From Cylicocyclus nassatus (Eukaryota; Nematoda; Chromadorea; Rhabditida; Strongylidae): a stretch of 64,000 bases of DNA. Below the pieces are notes generated by a model that ran no database searches, was not told where the DNA came from, and was given only the letters and a program-made list of their open reading frames with translations. The stretch's first letter is position 1; the number at the start of each line of letters is the position of its first letter. Position numbers and translations under genes: made by a program. The stretch lies in NCBI GenBank assembly GCA_958299035.1, contig CATQJL010000112.1:50488941-50552940 (forward strand), in the 5' to 3' direction. Positions 49,167-60,000 of the stretch are shown here, piece by piece.

Positions 49167-50082
49167 TTAGGTTGTTGCAAAAATAATGTCCGTTTTGCAA
49201 GTTCACTTTGGAGGGCTATAACTTCGTTCAGTCTTCATATTTTTGAATGCAGTCAAGACCTTCAGAAACAGCATACCTTTCGTAATTTTGCGCGCGCCTG
49301 CTCATACTGATATCGCAGTTGGGAAGAAAACCACGCGTCAAAAAGCTAAAAGTTTTTCTTTCGAAAACCTCTTCTTTAAGAGCTTACAACTCCCTTCAAG
49401 TTTTGTTCGTATGGCTGGCAATCAGCTTATTTTGTAGCAGAGACCAAGAGTTTACGGGGTATAGAATAGACTCCGACGAAAGAGTTCTGCGAAAAGAAAA
49501 GACAAAAATTCAAAAAAGTTCACTTTTCTAAGCCTACTTGTTGTAGGCTTATAAGTGTCAAATTGGAAAAATTTGAAATTTTTCGCGCAGTGAATAGCTG
49601 AGTTTCTCTTCAAATATTGTAGTTGAGGTGTGCTAATCTCACGTTTACAGAAATGGGTGAAGCTTTGGCGATTGCCTTAATTATGAGAAATTTCTGATCC
49701 ATAGAATGTCAGCAGTGGTATCTCTTTCGAGGCGTCCATTTCTCAGTCCAGATATCTCCAAAACTCCACATAAGCACGCTGTAGGTAAATAATCTTCATC
49801 CAATAAAAATGCTATGTTTTCAGAAGAATTCGTTCATTTGCGCCTGAATTGTGGCCACGGAAACTCAAGCATCGAAATTTCAATTTTGAGTGCAGTTATG
49901 CGAGGTGCTGGTGAAATTCTCACAGATGAGGATAGCAGCCTATTTCCACCATCGTTAGAAAGTACATGAAGAGGGCTTTCCAATGATATGCAAATTCTAT
50001 ATCGAAAAAGAAAGTTTGACGGAAAAAAAGTTGTTTGAAATATAGGTTTAGAAAAACGGACATTATTTTTGCAACAACCTAA
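49167..50082 (+). mobile_element. non-autonomous mariner-type element, direct copy in second block (916 bp)
   Basis: It is collinear with copy 4 (GGAGGGCT variant), with TA flanks and the same satellite junctions. Confidence 0.85.
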
Positions 50083-51068
50083 TACCTTTGCTTCCGCAAT
50101 GAAGTTACAGCATGGAAGAAGTAATCTTGTGTTTGAGCTCCGGCAGGCCTTCTATGTGGCTGACCAGTTTTTGGAACGAAAAGTTTTGTTAAACGGTGAA
50201 AATCTCGATTTCGACAAAATTCAGCCACAGAAAATACCTTTGCTCTCGCAATGAAGACACAGCATGGAAGCTGTGGTCTCGCTGGTTGAGCTCCGGCAGG
50301 CCTCCTATGTGGCTGACCAGTTTTTGAAACGAAAAGTTTTGTTTTCTCCCACAACTTCCACCAAAAGCGGTAAAAATCTCGATTTCGACAGAATTTTAGC
50401 CACAGAAAATACCTTTGCTCTCGCAATAAAGACACAGCATGGAAGAAGTGGTCTTGTGTTTGAGCTCCGGCAGGCCTTCTATGTAGCTGACCAGTTTTTG
50501 GAACGAAAAGTTTTGTTAAACGGTAAAAATCTCGATTTCGACAGAATTTCAGCCACAGAAAATACCTTTGCTCTCGCAATGAAGACACAGCATGGAAGGT
50601 GGTCTCGCTGGTTGAGCTTCCGAAGGCCTTCTATGTGGCTGACCAGTTTTTGGAACGAAAAGTTTTCTTAAACGGTAAAAATCTCGATTTCGACAAAATT
50701 CAGCCACAGAAAATACCTTTGCTCCTGGAATGAAGAACCAGCATGGAAGCTGTGGTCTCGCTGGTCGAGCTCCGGCAGGCCTTTTATGTGGCTGACTAGT
50801 TTTTTGGAACAAAAAGTTTTGTTTTCCCCCCCATTTTCCACCAAAAAACGGTAAAAAATCTCGATTTTGACAAAATTTCAGCCACGGAAAATACCTTTGC
50901 TTCCGCAATGAAGTTACAGCATGGAAGCTGTGGTCTCGCTGGTCGAGCTCCGGCAGGCCTTTTATGTGGCTGACTAGTTTTTGGAACGAAAAGTTTTGTT
51001 TTCCCCCCCATTTTCCACCAAAAACGGTAAAAATCTCGATTTTGACAAAATTTCAGCCACAGAAAATA
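50083..51068 (+). repeat. satellite block (986 bp)
   Basis: This is the third occurrence of the 983-bp block, differing mainly by homopolymer length (C, A and T runs). Confidence 0.8.
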
Positions 51069-52446
51069 TTAGGTTGTTGCAAAAATAATGTCCGTTTTGC
51101 AAGTTCACTTTGAAGGGCTATAACTTCGTTCAGTCTTCATATTTTTGAATGCAGTCAAGACCTTCAGAAACAGCATACCTTTCGTAATTTTGCGCGCGCC
51201 TGCTCATACTGATATCGCAGTTGGGAAGAAAACCACGCGTCAAAAAGCTAAAAGTTTTTCTTTCGAAAACCTCTTCTTTAAGAGCTTACAACTCCCTTCA
51301 AGTTTTGTTCGTATGGCTGGCAATCAGCTTATTTTGTAGCAGAGACCAAGAGTTTACGGGGGTATAGAAAAGACTCCGACGAAAGAGTTCTGCGAAAAGA
51401 AAAGACAAAAATTCAAAAAAGTTCACTTTTCTAAGCCTACTTGTTGTAGGCTTATAAGTGTCAAATTGGAAAAATTTGAAATTTTTCGCGCAGTGAATAG
51501 CTGAGTTTCTCTTCAAATATTGTAGTTGAGGTGTGCTAATCTCACGTTTACAGAAATGGGTGAAGCTTTGGCGATTGCCTTAATTATGAGAAATTTCTGA
51601 TCCATAGAATGTCAGCAGTGGTATCTCTTTCGAGGCGTCCATTTCTCAGTCCAGATATCTCCAAAACTCCACATAAGCACGCTGTAGGTAAATAATCTTC
51701 ATCCAATAAAAATGCTATGTTTTCAGAAGAATTCGTTCATTTGCGCCTGAATTGTGGCCACAATTCAGGCGCAAATGAACGAATTCTTCTGAAAACATAG
51801 CATTTTTATTGGATGAAGATTATTTACCTACAGCGTGCTTATGTGGAGTTTTGGAGATATCTGGACTGAGAAATGGACGCCTCGAAAGAGATACCACTGC
51901 TGACATTCTATGGATCAGAAATTTCTCATAATTAAGGCAATCGCCAAAGCTTCACCCATTTCTGTAAACGTGAGATTAGCACACCTCAACTACAATATTT
52001 GAAGAGAAACTCAGCTATTCACTGCGCGAAAAATTTCAAATTTTTCCAATTTGACACTTATAAGCCTACAACAAGTAGGCTTAGAAAAGTGAACTTTTTT
52101 GAATTTTTGTCTTTTCTTTTCGCAGAACTCTTTCGTCGGAGTCTATTCTATACCCCCGTAAACTCTTGGTCTCTGCTACAAAATAAGCTGATTGCCAGCC
52201 ATACGAACAAAACTTGAAGGGAGTTGTAAGCTCTTAAAGAAGAGGTTTTCGAAAGAAAAACTTTTAGCTTTTTGACGCGTGGTTTTCTTCCCAACTGCGA
52301 TATCAGTATGAGCAGGCGCGCGCAAAATTACGAAAGGTATGCTGTTTCTGAAGGTCTTGACTGCATTCAAAAATATGAAGACTGAACGAAGTTATAGCCC
52401 TCCAAAGTGAACTTGCAAAACGGACATTATTTTTGCAACAACCTAA
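51069..52446. mobile_element. palindromic double half-copy of the mariner element (fold-back 2)
   Basis: It has the same structure and length (1,378 bp) as 42776-44153. The centre is again in GTGGCCAC, between 51757 and 51758, exactly 8,293 bases after the first centre. Confidence 0.85.
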
Positions 52447-54502
52447 TATTTTCTGTGGCTGAAATTTTGTCAAAATCGAGATTTTTACCGTTTTTGGTGG
52501 AAAATGGGGGGAAAACAAAACTTTTCGTTCCAAAAACTAGTCAGCCACATAAAAGGCCTGCCGGAGCTCGACCAGCGAGACCACAGCTTCCATGCTGGGT
52601 CTTCATTCCGGGAGCAAAGGTATTTTCTGTGCCCAAAAACTGGTCAGCCACATAGAAGGCCTGCCGAAGCTCTACCAGCGAGACCACTGCTTCCATGCTG
52701 TGTCTTTATTGCGAGAGCAAAGGTATTTTCTGTGGCTGAAGCTCTGTCGAAATCGAGATTTTTACCGGTTTTGGTGGAAATTGTGGGGGAAAACAAAACT
52801 TTTCGTTCCAAAAACTAGTCAGCCACATAGAAGGCCTGCCGGAGCTCAAACACAAGACCACTTCTTCCATGCTGTAACTTCATTGCGGAAGCAAAGGTAT
52901 TTTCCGTGGCTGAAATTTTGTCAAAATCGAGATTTTTACCGTTTTTGGTGGAAAATGGGGGGGAAAACAAAACTTTTTGTTCCAAAAACTAGTCAGCCAC
53001 ATAAAAGGCCTGCCGGAGCTCGACCAGCGAGACCACAGCTTCCATGCTGTGTCTTCATTGCGAGAGCAAAGGTATTTTCTGTGGCTGAAGTTCTGTCGTA
53101 ATCGAGATTTTTTACCGGTTTTGGTGGAAATTGTGGGGGAAAACAAAACTTTTTCCAAAAACTGGTCAGCTACATAGAAGGCCTGCCGGAGCTCAAACAC
53201 AAGACCACTTCTTCCATGCTGTAACTTTATTGCGGAAGCAAAGGTATTTTCTGTGGCTGAATTTTTGTCGAAATCGAGATTTTTACCGTTTTTGGTGGAA
53301 AATGGGGGGGAAAACAAAACTTTTCGTTCCAAAAACTAGTCAGCCACATAGAAGGCCTGCCGGAGCTCAACCAGCGAGACCACAGCGTCCATGCTGGGTC
53401 TTCATTCCGGGAGCAAAGGTATTTTCTGTGCCCAAAAACTGGTCAGCCACATAGAAGGCCTGCCGGAGCTCAAACACAAGACCACTTTTTCCATGCTGTA
53501 ACTTCATTGCGGAAGCAAAGGTATTTTCTGTGGCTGAAATTTTGTCAAAATCGAGATTTTTACCGTTTTTGGTGGAAAATGGGGGGAAAACAAAACTTTT
53601 TGTTCCAAAAACTAGTCAGCCACATAAAAGGCCTGCCGGAGCTCGACCAGCGAGACCACAGCTTCCATGCTGGTTCTTCATTCCAGGAGCAAAGGTATTT
53701 TCCGTGGCTGAAATTTTGTCAAAATCGAGATTTTTACCGTTTTTGGTGGAAAATGGGGGGAAAACAAAACTTTTTGTTCCAAAAACTAGTCAGCCACATA
53801 AAAGGCCTGCCGGAGCTCGACCAGCGAGACCACAGCTTCCATGCTGGTTCTTCATTCCAGGAGCAAAGGTATTTTCTGTAGCTGAATTTTGTCGAAATCG
53901 AGATTTTTACCGTTTAAGAAAACTTTTCGTTCCAAAAACTGGTCAGCCACATAGAAGGCCTTCGGAAGCTCAACCAGCGAGACCACCTTCCATGCTGTGT
54001 CTTCATTGCGAGAGCAAAGGTATTTTCTGTGGCTGAAATTCTGTCGAAATCGAGATTTTTACCGTTTAACAAAACTTTTCGTTCCAAAAACTGGTCAGCT
54101 ACATAGAAGGCCTGCCGGAGCTCAAACACAAGACCACTTCTTCCATGCTGTGTCTTTATTGCGAGAGCAAAGGTATTTTCTGTGGCTAAAATTCTGTCGA
54201 AATCGAGATTTTTACCGCTTTTGGTGGAAGTTGTGGGAGAAAACAAAACTTTTCGTTTCAAAAACTGGTCAGCCACATAGGAGGCCTGCCGGAGCTCAAC
54301 CAGCGAGACCACAGCTTCCATGTTGTGTCTTCATTGCGAGAGCAAAGGTATTTTCTGTGGCTGAATTTTGTCGAAATCGAGATTTTCACCGTTTAACAAA
54401 ACTTTTCGTTCCAAAAACTGGTCAGCCACATAGAAGGCCTGCCGGAGCTCAAACACAAGATTACTTCTTCCATGCTGTAACTTCATTGCGGAAGCAAAGG
54501 TA
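52447..54502 (-). repeat. second inverted copy of the 2,056-bp satellite block
   Basis: This is the reverse complement of the block at 38821-40876, same length, following fold-back 2. Confidence 0.85.
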
Positions 54503-55050
54503 TTAGGTTGTTGCAAAAATAATGTCCGTTTTTCTAAACCTACATTTCAAACAACTTTTTTTCCGTCAAACTTTCTTTTTCGATATAGAATTTGCATATC
54601 ATTGGAAAGCCCCTCTTCATGTACTTTCTAACGATGGTGGAAATAGGCTGCTATCCTCATCTGTGAGAATTTCACCAGCACCTCGCATAACTGCACTCAA
54701 AATTGAAATTTCGATGCTTGAGTTTCCGTGGCCACAATTCAGGCGCAAATGAACGAATTCTTCTGAAAACATAGCATTTTTATTGGATGAAGATTATTTA
54801 CCTACAGCGTGCTTATGTGGAGTTTTGGAGATATCTGGACTGAGAAATGGACGCCTCGAAAGAGATACCACTGCTGACATTCTATGGATCAGAAATTTCT
54901 CATAATTAAGGCAATCGCCAAAGCTTCACCCATTTCTGTAAACGTGAGATTAGCACACCTCAACTACAATATTTGAAGAGAAACTCAGCTATTCACTGCG
55001 CGAAAAATTTCAAATTTTTCCAATTTGACACTTATAAGCCTACAACAGTT
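54503..55050 (-). mobile_element. inverted mariner-type element truncated by the gap
   Basis: It begins with the right-end TIR in reverse orientation and reads through the right half of the element. It ends in CTTATAAGCCTACAACA plus three bases just before the N run, so about 370 bases of the element are missing. Confidence 0.85.
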
Positions 55051-55550
55051 NNNNNNNNNNNNNNNNNNNNNNNNNNNNNNNNNNNNNNNNNNNNNNNNNN
55101 NNNNNNNNNNNNNNNNNNNNNNNNNNNNNNNNNNNNNNNNNNNNNNNNNNNNNNNNNNNNNNNNNNNNNNNNNNNNNNNNNNNNNNNNNNNNNNNNNNNN
55201 NNNNNNNNNNNNNNNNNNNNNNNNNNNNNNNNNNNNNNNNNNNNNNNNNNNNNNNNNNNNNNNNNNNNNNNNNNNNNNNNNNNNNNNNNNNNNNNNNNNN
55301 NNNNNNNNNNNNNNNNNNNNNNNNNNNNNNNNNNNNNNNNNNNNNNNNNNNNNNNNNNNNNNNNNNNNNNNNNNNNNNNNNNNNNNNNNNNNNNNNNNNN
55401 NNNNNNNNNNNNNNNNNNNNNNNNNNNNNNNNNNNNNNNNNNNNNNNNNNNNNNNNNNNNNNNNNNNNNNNNNNNNNNNNNNNNNNNNNNNNNNNNNNNN
55501 NNNNNNNNNNNNNNNNNNNNNNNNNNNNNNNNNNNNNNNNNNNNNNNNNN
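55051..55550. other. assembly gap (500 N)
   Basis: A run of exactly 500 N separates the inverted mariner element from adapter plus bacterial DNA. The round number suggests a placeholder size. Confidence 0.99.
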
Positions 55551-55575
55551 AAGCAGTGGTATCAACGCAGAGTAC
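55551..55575 (+). other. SMART/template-switch cDNA adapter sequence, third copy
   Basis: The same 25 bases lie directly between the N run and the bacterial nuoK fragment. This shows that the contig to the right of the gap begins with a library adapter. Confidence 0.95.
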
Positions 55576-55820
55576 TCGACCACAATCGCAAGACCAACGA
55601 CTACCTCAGCAGCAGCTACCACCATGACAAACAGTGCAGCTACTTGCCCGTCAAGATTGCCAAACTGGCGTGCGAGAGCAACAAAGCCCAGGTTGCAGGA
55701 GTTCAGCATGAGTTCGACGGACATGAACACAAGCAGTGTGCTGCGGCGAACGAGGAAGCCCATAATACCGATGGCGAACAGGATCGCGGACAGGACTAGG
55801 TAGAAACTTGTGGACATCAT
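55576..55820 (-). CDS. nuoK: NADH-quinone oxidoreductase subunit K, 3'-truncated (bacterial)
   Basis: NuoK is a small membrane subunit of respiratory complex I that takes part in proton pumping. The fragment encodes about 81 residues of a usual 99 or so, starting [19 protein letters not shown]. It includes the conserved [20 protein letters not shown] region, with the membrane Glu typical of the family, and a second helix [20 protein letters not shown]. The adapter cuts it before the last transmembrane helix. The start codon lies one base after the nuoJ stop, as in bacterial nuo operons. It is foreign to the surrounding genome. The lineage is judged actinobacterial from overall resemblance only. 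Confidence 0.9.
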
Positions 55821-55821
55821 G

Positions 55822-56679
55822 TTACTCATCCTCTCCTTCGTGCTTATCAAGAGCTTTGTAATGTTGTTGTGTCTGTTCAGCAAGTTCTTGTCCAGAACGA
55901 GCTTCACGAGATTCGTACATCTCATCAGAGATGGAGGAGTGGAGTTCTGTACCGTCGGGGAGAAGAGCAGGAACATCCATGGCGTTGCTAGCAGCATAAA
56001 CACCAGCACCCGGCATGGCACCAACATCCGTACCCTTTTCGGCGTAAGCGCGGAAGCGAGCTTCCATGGTTTCACGCTGGCTGGGACGCTTCTTAGAACG
56101 AGTACGGAGAGTGAGAACGATAGCCCCGACTGCGGCCACAATGAGAAGCGCCGAGAGAACTTCGAAGATAATGACGTACTTGTTGAAGATAAGCTGCCCA
56201 AGTCCAGGGATATTACCGCCAGCAGAATGAGTGGCTTTATCAAGTCCCACGGGGTCTGGCCATGTCACTAGCGACACTGCAACAGCGGTGATGATAATCA
56301 TGGCCAGGGCCATAAGGATAGCGGCTATACGCTGGCCGGGGATAGGATCGCCTTTCCCAGCGTCCGCGTTCGCCCCGACCATCATCACAATGAAGAGGAA
56401 CATCACCATGATGGCGCCCGCATAAACAACAATCTGGACGACAAAGACGAAAGGCGCCTGCAGGATTGCGTACTCGATGGCCATACCAATCATGACAAAC
56501 AGCAGGTACAACGCCGAGTGAATGAGTTTTCTCGACAGCACCATACAGACTGCGGCTGCCACAATGACGATGGCCAACATCCAGGAAAGGACCTGTCCCC
56601 AGATGTGGGAAGCACTGCTGCCAGCGGCAAGAGTCATCATTGGCGCAATAGTGGTGGAAGAAGCGAGAGTAAACGCCAT
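55822..56679 (-). CDS. nuoJ: NADH-quinone oxidoreductase subunit J (bacterial, complete)
   Basis: NuoJ is a membrane subunit of complex I. The 285-residue frame has five hydrophobic segments: about residues 29-50, 53-72, 75-100, 118-140 and 168-190. It includes the family stretch [20 protein letters not shown] and a long charged C-terminal tail ([17 protein letters not shown] ... DKHEGEDE) as found in actinobacterial NuoJ. The start at 56679 is preceded by a strong ribosome-binding site (GGAGGAAGG). The gene lies two bases after the nuoI stop and one base before nuoK, so this is an intact operon order I-J-K. It has no introns and a higher GC content than its surroundings. Confidence 0.93.
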   Translation of the reverse strand: MAFTLASSTTIAPMMTLAAGSSASHIWGQVLSWMLAIVIVAAAVCMVLSRKLIHSALYLLFVMIGMAIEYAILQAPFVFVVQIVVYAGAIMVMFLFIVMMVGANADAGKGDPIPGQRIAAILMALAMIIITAVAVSLVTWPDPVGLDKATHSAGGNIPGLGQLIFNKYVIIFEVLSALLIVAAVGAIVLTLRTRSKKRPSQRETMEARFRAYAEKGTDVGAMPGAGVYAASNAMDVPALLPDGTELHSSISDEMYESREARSGQELAEQTQQHYKALDKHEGEDE

Positions 56680-56681
56680 GG

Positions 56682-57020
56682 TTATCCTTCCTCCAATTGC
56701 TGTGATTCACGTGAGTCTGCGTGTAAGGGCAGTCCCATGAAATATCCCTTTTCGTTATCGGCAAGACGGCGCGGATGCGGCGGCATTTCCATGCCGTCCT
56801 CTAGCGGGGCAAGAAGTTTATCCTTGCCGTAGATCAATGCTTCACGGGAGGCATTGGCCAACTCGAAGTCATTGGTCATGGTCAGTGCGCGCGTGGGGCA
56901 TGCCTCAATGCACATGCCGCAGAAGATACAGCGCAAATAGTTGATTTCGTAGACAGCTCCGTACCGCTCACCGGGAGAGTAACGCTCATCTTCAGTGTTT
57001 TCCGCTGCCTCCACGCGAAT
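56682..57020 (-). CDS. nuoI: NADH-quinone oxidoreductase subunit I, 5'-truncated (bacterial)
   Basis: NuoI carries two [4Fe-4S] clusters in the peripheral arm of complex I. The fragment begins mid-protein ([20 protein letters not shown]) and contains the motif [20 protein letters not shown], which includes CxxCxxCxxxCP. It ends [15 protein letters not shown]. The first cluster motif is missing because satellite sequence starts abruptly at about 57021, with no adapter visible there. The residue between the first two cysteines of the motif is Ile-Phe, where Ile-Gly or Leu is more usual in my recollection. Confidence 0.9.
   Translation of the reverse strand: MRVEAAENTEDERYSPGERYGAVYEINYLRCIFCGMCIEACPTRALTMTNDFELANASREALIYGKDKLLAPLEDGMEMPPHPRRLADNEKGYFMGLPLHADSRESQQLEEG
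56683..56697 (-). promoter_or_regulatory. ribosome-binding site of nuoJ
   Basis: Read on the minus strand, GGAGGAAGGATAACC immediately precedes the nuoJ ATG. This purine-rich Shine-Dalgarno sequence confirms the prokaryotic origin and overlaps the end of nuoI. Confidence 0.75.
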
Positions 57021-60000
57021 AGCATGGAAGCTGTAATTTCGCTGGTTGAGCTCCGGCAGGCCTTCTATGTGGCTGACCAGTTTTTGAAACGAAAAGTTTT
57101 GTTTTCCCCCACAACTTCCACCAAAAGCGGTAAAAATCTCGATTTCGACAGAATTTCAGCCACAGAAATACTTTTGCTCCCGGAACGAAAACCCAGCATG
57201 GAAGCTGTAATCTCGCTGGTTGAGCTCCGGCAGGCCTCCTATGTGGCTAACCAGTTTTTGGAACGAAAAGTTTTGTTTTCCCCCCACAATTTCCACCAAA
57301 ACCGGTAAAAATCTCGATTTCGACAGAATTTCAGCCACAGAAATACCTTTGCTCCCGGAACGAAGACCCAGCATGGAAGCTGTAATCTCGCTAGTTGAGC
57401 TCCGGCAGGCCTCCTATGTGGCTGACCAGTTTTTGGAACGAAAAGTTTTGTTTTCCCCCACAATTTCCACCAAAACCGGTAAAAATCTCGATTTCGACAG
57501 AATTTCAGCCACAGAAAATACTTTTGCTCCCGCAATAAAGACCCAGCATGGAAGCTGTGGTCCCGCTGGTTGAGCACCGGCAGGCCTTCTATGTGGCTGA
57601 CCAGTTGGAACGAAAAGTTTTGTTTTCCCCCACAATTTCCACCAAAAACGGTAAAAATCTCGATTTCGAGAGAATTTCAGCCACAGAAAATACCCTTGCT
57701 CCCTGAATGAAGGCCCAGCATGGAAGCTGTGGTCCCGCTGGTTGAGCGCCGGCAGGCCTTCTGTGTGGCTGACCAGTTTTTGGAACGAAAAGTTTTGTTT
57801 TCCCCCCACAATTTCCACCAAAAACGGTAAAAATCTCGATTTCGAGAGAATTTCAGCCACAGAAAATACCCTTGCTTCCTGAATGAAGACCCAGCATGGA
57901 AGCTGTGGTCCCGCTGGTTGAGCGCCGGCAGGCCGTCTATATGGCTGACCAGTTTTTGGAACGAAAAGTTTTGTTTTCCACCACAATTTCCACCAAAAAT
58001 GGTAAAAATCTCGATTTCGACAGAAATTCAGCCACAGATAATACACTTGTTCCCTGAATGAAGACCCAGCATGGAAGCTGTAATTTCGCTGGTTGAGCTC
58101 CGGCAGGCCTTCTATGTGGCTGACCAGTTTTTGAAACGAAAAGTTTTGTTTTCCCCCCACAACTTCCACCAAAAGCGGTAAAAATCTCGATTTCGACAGA
58201 ATTTCAGCCACAGAAATACCTTTGCTCCCGGAACGAAAACCCAGCATGGAAGCTGTAATCTCGCTGGTTGAGCTACGGCAGGCCTCCTATGTGGCTGACC
58301 AGTTTTTGGAACGAAAAGTTTTGTTTTCCCCCACAATTTCCACCAAAACCGGTAAAAATCTCGATTTCGACAGAATTTCAGCCACAGAAATACCTTTGCT
58401 CCCGGAACGAAGACCCAGCATGGAAGCTGTAATCTCGCTGGTTGAGCTCCGGCAGGCCTCCTATGTGGCTGACCAGTTTTTGGAACGAAAAGTTTTGTTT
58501 TCCCCCACAATTTCCACCAAAACCGGTAAAAATCTCGATTTCGACAGAATTTCAGCCACAGAAAATACCTTTGCTTCCGGAACGAAGAACCAGCATGGAA
58601 GCTGTAATCTCGCTGGTTGAGCACCGGCAGGCCTTCTATGTGGCTGACCAGTTTTTGGAACGAAAACTTTTGTTTTCCCCCCACAGTTTCCACCAAAACC
58701 GGTAAAAATCTCGATTTCGACAGAATTTCAGCCACAGAAATATCTTTGCTCCCGGAACGAAGACCCAGCATGGAAGCTGTAATTTCGCTGGTTGAGCTCC
58801 GGCAGGCCTTCTATGTGGCTGACCAGTTTTTGAAACGAAAAGTTTTGTTTTCCCCCACAACTTCCACCAAAAGCGGTAAAAATCTCGATTTCGACAGAAT
58901 TTCAGCCACAGAAATACTTTTGCTCCCGGAACGAAAACCCAGCATGGAAGCTGTAATCTCGCTGGTTGAGCTCCGGCAGGCCTCCTATGTGGCTGACCAG
59001 TTTTTGGAACGAAAAGTTTTGTTTTCCCCCACAATTTCCACCAAAACCGGTAAAAATCTCGATTTCGACAGAATTTCAGCCACAGAAATACCTTTGCTCC
59101 CGGAACGAAGACCCAGCATGGAAGCTGTAATCTCGCTAGTTGAGCTCCGGCAGGCCTCCTATGTGGCTGACCAGTTTTTGGAACGAAAAGTTTTGTTTTC
59201 CCCCACAATTTCCACCAAAACCGGTAAAAATCTCGATTTCGACAGAATTTCAGCCACAGAAAATACTTTTGCTCCCGCAATAAAGACCCAGCATGGAAGC
59301 TGTGGTCCCGCTGGTTGAGCACCGGCAGGCCTTCTATGTGGCTGACCAGTTGGGACGAAAAGTTTTGTTTTCCCCCACAATTTCCACCAAAAACGGTAAA
59401 AATCTCGATTTCGAGAGAATTTCAGCCACAGAAAATACCCTTGCTCCCTGAATGAAGGCCCAGCATGGAAGCTGTGGTCCCGCTGGTTGAGCGCCGGCAG
59501 GCCTTCTGTGTGGCTGACCAGTTTTTGGAACGAAAAGTTTTGTTTTCCCCCACAATTTCCACCAAAAACGGTAAAAATCTCGATTTCGAGAGAATTTCAG
59601 CCACAGAAAATACCCTTGCTTCCTGAATGAAGACCCAGCATGGAAGCTGTGGTCCCGCTGGTTGAGCGCCGGCAGGCCGTCTATATGGCTGACCAGTTTT
59701 TGGAACGAAAAGTTTTGTTTTCCACCACAATTTCCACCAAAAATGGTAAAAATCTCGATTTCGACAGAAATTCAGCCACAGATAATACACTTGTTCCCTG
59801 AATGAAGACCCAGCATGGAAGCTGTAATTTCGCTGGTTGAGCTCCGGCAGGCCTTCTATGTGGCTGACCAGTTTTTGAAACGAAAAGTTTTGTTTTCCCC
59901 CACAACTTCCACCAAAAGCGGTAAAAATCTCGATTTCGACAGAATTTCAGCCACAGAAATACCTTTGCTCCCGGAACGAAAACCCAGCATGGAAGCTGTA

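Noticed and set aside
55032..56243. 403-codon minus-strand ORF spanning the N gap
   Set aside because: It is nuoK read through the adapter and 500 undefined bases, with an extra N-terminal extension overlapping nuoJ in another frame. Only the nuoK part is real.
55576..57020. Horizontal transfer of nuo genes into the host
   Set aside because: The segment is bounded by a synthetic adapter and gap on one side and a blunt mid-monomer joint on the other, with intact bacterial signals and no decay. Contamination is simpler.
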